Origin: DATKKX01 sp035542775
GTDB lineage: Bacteria; Planctomycetota; Phycisphaerae; UBA1845; UTPLA1
Reading direction: 5' to 3'
NCBI GenBank assembly: GCA_035542775.1
Contig: DATKKX010000123.1
Coordinates: 1 to 17,479 of the forward strand
DNA length: 17,479 nucleotides
The notes beneath the pieces were generated by a model. The model was given only the letters and a program-made list of their open reading frames with translations. It ran no database searches and was not told the DNA's origin. Both the position numbers and the translations under genes were made by a program. How positions within the stretch are numbered: position 1 is the stretch's first letter; each line of letters begins with the position of its first letter. Positions 13,264-17,479 of this stretch are shown here, in pieces.

Positions 13264-14950
13264 TCCTATCAACCACTATCCATCCGATTGGCCCGGCGAT
13301 GTCGAGGCGGGCGGCGAGGGCTTCAATCCCACCCAAAACGCCATGCACGGCCTGCTCAGCGCGTACTTCGAGGCCGAAAGCTCGGACCGCAGCGAGCGCG
13401 CGGACGCGATCCTGGCGCGCCTCGGCATTCAGCCGACCGGCGCGGCAGCCCGTGCATCGTGCCGGCCTGCCGCCGTGCGGCAACATCTTTATCACAAGTT
13501 GCGCCGCCTGGCGCTGCCCGTGCTGCTGTTGGCGGGCGTCACCCTGACCATTGCAGTTTTCTGGCGTTCCACGCCTCCGCTGATGGCGAAGAGCTACGCC
13601 AACGCGGCGAATGCCGGCACGGTGGCTCTCTACTTTGCCGGCGACCTGAGCACGCTGTTCAATGACGATCCCGCCCAGGCGGAGCAGCACCGCAAGATCA
13701 TCAACGATGAGAAACTCAAGGTGCAGGAGGAGCTGGCGGCGCCGGTCCAGGATACGGGGCTGCTGTTCGCGTGGCAGGCCCTGTACTGCGATCTTCGCGA
13801 TCTGGGGCTGCGCGAGGAGTCCATCCGCGAAAACGAAGCCGCCCTGGCTTATATCCGGAGCGCCCCTGAAGACCAGCGCTCGATGGTCTGGGAAGCGATC
13901 CTGCTCGACGGCCTGGGCAACACCCTGGCCGCGTTCGGCGACTATCAGGAGGCGCGAACAGCCTATCTCGAGTCGCTGGCCATCCGCTGGATCCAGCCCG
14001 GCAACCCCGATGATCCCCATCACGGCGAGCCGGGCTATGAGGGCGACATCGTCGGGGCAGTCACATTTCTCTACTGCCGGCTGGTCATGCTATCGCTCGC
14101 TGAAGGCGATTTGCCGCAGGCCTGGCGATGGCACAACCGGGCCGAGGCCGCGGTTCAGCAGTGGCTCCGGACGACTTGCGAAGCGAACGGCGTCGCCGTT
14201 GCGACGGACGCCACGCTGTGGGAGCTGTGGAATGCCCTGCCTGCCGAGTACCGACACCCGAAGATGACCACGTCATCTGACGAGGAGTCGAACAGCCCGT
14301 CCGCGGCGTATCGGCTCTACCTGCCCGGCGAAGGCCAGTTTCACCTGGTCGGGGCGGTCTTGTACCACGAAGCCGTCCTCCATCGCCTGTCGGGCGATTA
14401 TGCCGCCGCTCATCAGGCCCTCGATCGCGCCGAGACGCTGTGCGACTTTCTCACGCGACGGCCGACAAACGACGAATACCATTTGCCGCTTATCCTGCGG
14501 ATCGAGGAGGCCCGCCTGGAGATCATCGAGAAGAACTACTCGTCGGCCTTGCGGCGCCTCGATCACGCGGAGGAATACGACGCGGCGTTCCGTGATTGCG
14601 TGGCGCGCGAGGCCGCCGGCGAACCAGGCGCTCCGCCGACTCCGGATGTCCATAAGCTGCCGCTGAGGCCCATGCGCCGGGCGGAGATGAACCTGCTTCG
14701 CGGCGTGGCCCTGCTGGGTCTGGGAGATGCGGGCGCCGGCCAGGCCTCTCCTTCCGGGAACCCGGGCCGCGCGGCAGCGGTGGCGATGATCCGCAAGGCT
14801 CTGGTGATTCCCGAGAGACTTAGTGCGGAACTACCGGCGGACCAACGCGAGAAGGTGGTGAGTCAGTTCGCAGCGTGGGCGGAGTTGGCCGGATTGAACA
14901 ACTCCGCAGGCTCGACGCGAGCAGAATCGAGCGTACGGGTGCCGCCATAA
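13256..14950 (+). CDS. Single-pass membrane TPR-like protein, putative sigma factor regulator
   Basis: 564 residues from ATG 13256. A strong AAGGAGG lies 6 bases upstream, and the start is inside the sigma factor's last codons. The N-terminal 80 residues are hydrophilic and would be cytoplasmic. One membrane helix spans about 85-103 (LALPVLLLAGVTLTIAVFW). The rest is helical with TPR-like segments, for example LDGLGNTLAAFGDYQEARTA and HRLSGDYAAAHQALDRAET. No zinc-binding anti-sigma HxxxCxxC motif is seen. Topology and gene overlap suggest an anti-sigma or signal-input protein, but this is inference. Confidence 0.75.
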   Translation: MSDPINHYPSDWPGDVEAGGEGFNPTQNAMHGLLSAYFEAESSDRSERADAILARLGIQPTGAAARASCRPAAVRQHLYHKLRRLALPVLLLAGVTLTIAVFWRSTPPLMAKSYANAANAGTVALYFAGDLSTLFNDDPAQAEQHRKIINDEKLKVQEELAAPVQDTGLLFAWQALYCDLRDLGLREESIRENEAALAYIRSAPEDQRSMVWEAILLDGLGNTLAAFGDYQEARTAYLESLAIRWIQPGNPDDPHHGEPGYEGDIVGAVTFLYCRLVMLSLAEGDLPQAWRWHNRAEAAVQQWLRTTCEANGVAVATDATLWELWNALPAEYRHPKMTTSSDEESNSPSAAYRLYLPGEGQFHLVGAVLYHEAVLHRLSGDYAAAHQALDRAETLCDFLTRRPTNDEYHLPLILRIEEARLEIIEKNYSSALRRLDHAEEYDAAFRDCVAREAAGEPGAPPTPDVHKLPLRPMRRAEMNLLRGVALLGLGDAGAGQASPSGNPGRAAAVAMIRKALVIPERLSAELPADQREKVVSQFAAWAELAGLNNSAGSTRAESSVRVPP

Positions 14951-14998
14951 GAGGAAGACGGCTCGGCAGGAGCCTCGCCCGCCCATCCCACGGACGCA
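14951..14998. repeat. Possible dispersed intergenic repeat after the TPR gene
   Basis: GGCTC (14960-14964) and GAGCC (14970-14974) form a small hairpin in GACGGCTCGGCAGGAGCCTC, followed by GCCCGCCCATCCC. From memory, similar segments recur between genes in planctomycete genomes (read backwards they encode GRGSCRAV). Only one copy is in this window, so the repeat status is unproven. It may also end the sigma factor transcript. Confidence 0.35.
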
Positions 14999-15188
14999 AG
15001 TTAAGCCCACGTCCCGCTGACGCGAGCTGGACCGGTGCATCGAGGACGCACCCCAGGACAAATCCAAATTGTCCATCCAGGAAATCGATCATGGTCGTCT
15101 GGCATCTCACGCGGAGAGTGCTGGCGGCGCATCGGTCGAGCGTGCGACGCACTCGCAGTAAATCGCAGCAGCGACTTTCTGACGTCAC

Positions 15189-15216
15189 TTGACTAACAGG
15201 GCCCGTTCTGTAAAAT
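15189..15216 (+). promoter_or_regulatory. Sigma-70-like promoter
   Basis: TTGACT (15189-15194), 16 bases, TAAAAT (15211-15216). Transcription would start near 15223, giving a leader of about 480 bases before the secreted protein gene at 15704. Confidence 0.5.
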
Positions 15217-15222
15217 AGTGCC

Positions 15223-15525
15223 TGGTCAGATTCCAGACCTGGAATCAGGAGGAACATCTCGTCCCCGGATCTTCGCGCAAGACGTTCGGAATCTGACTCA
15301 ACTACTGATGGAGAGAGCGCAGTCATTTCTCTCTCCGCGGTCGCTGTCTTCGCTCTGGACGAGATTCCCATCGGGGTGCGGCAGTGTCAGAGCCGCGCCG
15401 GCCGCGAGATGATCGTGCATGAACTCGCTTCGGTCTGAGCGACGACCATCCTGATCGACCGACCGACTTCTTATTCAGCTCGCCGTGCCTCGTAAGCGGT
15501 TCGTTTCCTAGGGCAAGGAGAGCGG
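15223..15525 (+). other. Structured leader without a standard gene
   Basis: GATTCCA (15229-15235)/TGGAATC (15240-15246) and GGAGAGAG (15310-15317)/CTCTCTCC (15329-15336) are perfect hairpins. AGGAGG at 15247-15252 resembles a Shine-Dalgarno but is followed by no ATG, GTG or TTG at normal distance; the frame behind it stays open from 15214 to 15439. I recognise no known riboswitch. Confidence 0.4.
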
Positions 15526-15603
15526 ATGAAAAGCAAAAGACAACTGACAGGCACTGCGGCGGCGCGGACCAGCCCCGGCGGTGCTGTTTTCTTGCGCGCC
15601 TGA
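15526..15603 (+). CDS. 25-residue small ORF (possible leader peptide)
   Basis: ATG 15526 follows AAGGAG (15515-15520) at 5 bases spacing, the best ribosome binding site in this gap. The peptide begins MKSKRQLTGTAAART and ends FLRA with TGA at 15601. It is basic and not hydrophobic, so not a signal peptide. It lies 100 bases before the secreted protein gene, in the same direction. A regulatory leader peptide is possible; coding status is unproven. Confidence 0.35.
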   Translation: MKSKRQLTGTAAARTSPGGAVFLRA

Positions 15604-15606
15604 CGA

Positions 15607-15652
15607 CCGCCGCCTGGCGTGGCGACGCTGATGACATCAAGTCAGACGGCGG
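15607..15652 (+). other. Hairpin between the small ORF and the secreted protein gene
   Basis: CCGCCG (15607-15612) can pair with CGGCGG (15647-15652); the loop holds the small dyad TGATG-A-CATCA. It begins just after the small ORF stop and could act as an attenuator-like structure. Confidence 0.25.
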
Positions 15653-15674
15653 AGCAGTGATCCGTCGCCTATGG

Positions 15675-15694
15675 CCTTTCTTTGCAGCGAAAGG
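15675..15694 (+). promoter_or_regulatory. Hairpin covering the ribosome binding site of the secreted protein gene
   Basis: CCTTTC (15675-15680) pairs with GAAAGG (15689-15694) around 8 bases. The right arm contains most of the Shine-Dalgarno AAAGGAAG for ATG 15704, so folding would hide it. It could make translation conditional. Confidence 0.4.
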
Positions 15695-15703
15695 AAGCCT
15701 GAC

Positions 15704-17479
15704 ATGAAGACAGGGAAGAAATTAGTGCTCTGTTGCATCGTGCTGGCCTGTACCTGCGCGTTGGTGGCCAGCCTGGTGGCGCAAGGACCCGCGCAGAGCG
15801 TGGCAAAGATCGGGACCGCACGTCAGGCGAGGGAGGCGACCGCTACGGCAGGCGCGCGAGCGCATTCGGGGCCAGCGAATGCCGCCGGCGGTGCCAGGCC
15901 GGCACCATCGGTGAGCAATGTGAGTGCCCGGCCGGTGGGATCGGTTGGATCCACGCCGGCGGGCGAGGTCACCGCTGTGCCGCAACTCTCGAAAAACAGC
16001 GCGGGTGCGGCCGTGATGCCACCGGAGGGAAAGACCAAAGCGCCATCGGGGCGTTCGAAGGTCTATCAGGCAGAGAGTCCATTGGCAGTTCAGGTCACAC
16101 CGGCTTTAGCGCCGCTCGATAAAAAGGTCACGGTTCAACCGACCAACACGGGCGGCGGGATGAGCTGCATTCACCTCGGTGACTCGGGCACGGTCACGAA
16201 GCATGCCACGTCCAACCGGGATCACATCAGCGGCGTGCAGCCGACAGGCCTGACTGACGGGACTAAGGATGGATACATCTCCGTCGGATACCGCGTCGAT
16301 CATCGAGAGTACTACAGCTCCGGCCATACGGGCGGGCGAGGGGGCGCGGGCGATCGGCCTCTGCTGACCGCGAACACGTACCAGCACGCTCAAGCTACAT
16401 TGGGTGCTTGCTGCGACACCAGCACGGGCGCATGCACCGACACCGTCGAGCAGGCGGACTGTCTGGCGGGCGGCGAATGGATGCGCTGGTTCGCCTGGGA
16501 GACGTGCGACGAATTGAACCCCCTGTGCGAGGCAATCGTCGGTGCGTGCTGCGTGCAGAGGACTTGCCTGCGCGTGAGCCCCTATCAGTGCTACCTGGCG
16601 GGCGGGGAATACAAAGGTGACGGGAGCAGTTGCGATCCGAACCCCTGCCTGTGCGCTGACTTCTTCGTGAATGCGCCCGGCTCCTGGACCGGATCCACCT
16701 GCGGTGCGGGCAATGATTGCGGCCTCCGCCGCACCGAGGAGGTCATCTACGCGGTGACGATTCCGTGGGATGGCAACTGGATTTTCGACCTGTGCGGCTC
16801 CGGCTTCGATACCTACATGTTCGTCGGTACGAGCTGCTGTGGGGCGGAGTTGGGCTACAATGACGACTCGACCCAGTGCGGTCTGCAGTCGTGGATGCGG
16901 TTCATGTATCTGGCTGCCGGCACCTACTACATGGATATCGAAGGCTACAGCGGATGCGGCAGCTACGTGTTTAATGTCCACGAGGTGCTAGGCGCTTGCT
17001 GCGGCTATTGGGGAGGAGGCTGTTATGCCTGCCTCGGGACCATGTCGCAAGCGGCCTGCTGGGCTCAGTACGGCTCTGGCTCTTGGTACGCCGGTCAGGA
17101 TTGCGCCGCCACCTTCACCTGCTTCGATTGCCCTGAGTCGGAGATCCGGGTCACCATCATGACAGATTCCCGGCCGTCCGAGACCACGTGGGAATTGGTG
17201 CAGGAATGGACCGGCGACGTGGTCGCGCATGGCGGACCATACCCTGGCGCTGCGACGACCTATTGCGATGAGCGTTGTGTCCCGGATAGCGGCTGCTACG
17301 ATTTTGCCATCTATGACTCCCACGGCGATGGCATCGACGCTCCGGGTGGCTATGAAATCCGCTTCAACGGGACGGTGGTGGCCTCGACGCTCGGCTACGG
17401 CTGGTACGGCTCCAGCGTGTCGGTTACCCAGATCGGCGGCTGCGTCTTCTCCGGCGCCTGCTGCTTCGCCGGCCCCCCG
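15704..17479 (+). CDS. Secreted Cys-rich mosaic protein with GACC repeats (3' end beyond window)
   Basis: 592 codons from ATG 15704 with no stop before the right edge; AAAGGAAG lies about 8 bases upstream. Residues 1-27 are a signal peptide (LVLCCIVLACTCALVASLVA). Residues 28-150 are an Ala/Pro/Ser-rich low-complexity stalk. Cys-rich modules each start GACC: GACCDTSTGACTDTVEQADC, GACCVQRTCLRVSPYQC, GACCGYWGGGCYAC, and a fourth beginning at the edge. Between modules 2 and 3 lies a domain resembling the bacterial pre-peptidase C-terminal (PPC) fold (FDLCGSGFDTYMFV, then YLAAGTYYMDIEGY). Between 3 and 4 is a beta domain with CYDFAIYDSHGDGID. The many cysteines imply an oxidising, extracytoplasmic location. 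Its function is unknown; an adhesive or matrix role is a guess. Confidence 0.82.
   Translation, partial: MKTGKKLVLCCIVLACTCALVASLVAQGPAQSVAKIGTARQAREATATAGARAHSGPANAAGGARPAPSVSNVSARPVGSVGSTPAGEVTAVPQLSKNSAGAAVMPPEGKTKAPSGRSKVYQAESPLAVQVTPALAPLDKKVTVQPTNTGGGMSCIHLGDSGTVTKHATSNRDHISGVQPTGLTDGTKDGYISVGYRVDHREYYSSGHTGGRGGAGDRPLLTANTYQHAQATLGACCDTSTGACTDTVEQADCLAGGEWMRWFAWETCDELNPLCEAIVGACCVQRTCLRVSPYQCYLAGGEYKGDGSSCDPNPCLCADFFVNAPGSWTGSTCGAGNDCGLRRTEEVIYAVTIPWDGNWIFDLCGSGFDTYMFVGTSCCGAELGYNDDSTQCGLQSWMRFMYLAAGTYYMDIEGYSGCGSYVFNVHEVLGACCGYWGGGCYACLGTMSQAACWAQYGSGSWYAGQDCAATFTCFDCPESEIRVTIMTDSRPSETTWELVQEWTGDVVAHGGPYPGAATTYCDERCVPDSGCYDFAIYDSHGDGIDAPGGYEIRFNGTVVASTLGYGWYGSSVSVTQIGGCVFSGACCFAGPP

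Noticed and set aside
15214..15439. Open frame behind AGGAGG at 15247-15252
   Set aside because: No ATG, GTG or TTG at normal spacing (ATC would be needed) and no recognised similarity; mentioned only as part of the leader.
15661..15703. Possible riboswitch such as c-di-GMP-I before the secreted gene
   Set aside because: A local hairpin is present, but the conserved core bases of that class are not.

Overview
The window looks chromosomal and GC-rich, most likely from a planctomycete or a close relative such as a Phycisphaerae-type bacterium. That assignment rests on family-level resemblance: a type II pseudopilin with an H-X9-DG-like C-terminus, a secreted protein ending in dockerin-like EF-hand repeats, a Cys-rich GACC-repeat secreted protein, large secreted Ig-like-repeat cytochromes, an ECF sigma factor overlapping a membrane TPR protein, and a REP-associated (RAYT) transposase.

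Left third, minus strand (1-4195). In transcription order: a consensus sigma-54 promoter (4195-4181); a short ORF that joins a Tat-like leader to only the C-terminal end of a [NiFe]-hydrogenase large subunit (4116-3754); a hydrogenase maturation protease that keeps its N- and C-terminal ends but has lost its middle (3713-3303); and two tandem paralogous exported proteins with CxxCH heme motifs and Ig-like repeats (3165-1147, and 1033 running off the left edge). The upstream one has a complete cytochrome c domain inserted inside one Ig-like repeat. The first two genes look like a hydrogenase operon collapsed by internal deletions, yet both frames are open and keep a promoter and ribosome binding site.

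Middle (4196-10229), plus strand and divergent from the above. A membrane histidine kinase and a sigma-54-dependent NtrC-type response regulator (with GAFTNA in place of GAFTGA) are followed, with a 4-base GTGA overlap, by a secreted dockerin-type protein, and then by a pseudopilin. The intergenic region between the two divergent units holds several GTGC-N(4-6)-GCAC dyads. Some lie at enhancer distance from the sigma-54 promoter and two lie in the kinase leader. A simple reading is that the two-component system controls, or once controlled, the divergent hydrogenase/cytochrome unit and itself.

Right-centre (10230-12714). A repeat-rich segment with three copies of an 18-base core repeat in alternating orientation. 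They bracket a small four-helix membrane protein gene and the RAYT transposase gene, whose stop codon lies inside one repeat copy.

Right end (12715-17479). An ECF sigma factor overlaps a single-pass TPR-like membrane protein, probably a regulatory pair. About 750 bases without a large gene follow, with a good sigma-70-type promoter, hairpins and a 25-codon ORF that has a strong Shine-Dalgarno. Then comes a long secreted Cys-rich mosaic protein that runs off the right edge. No rRNA, tRNA or CRISPR array was seen.
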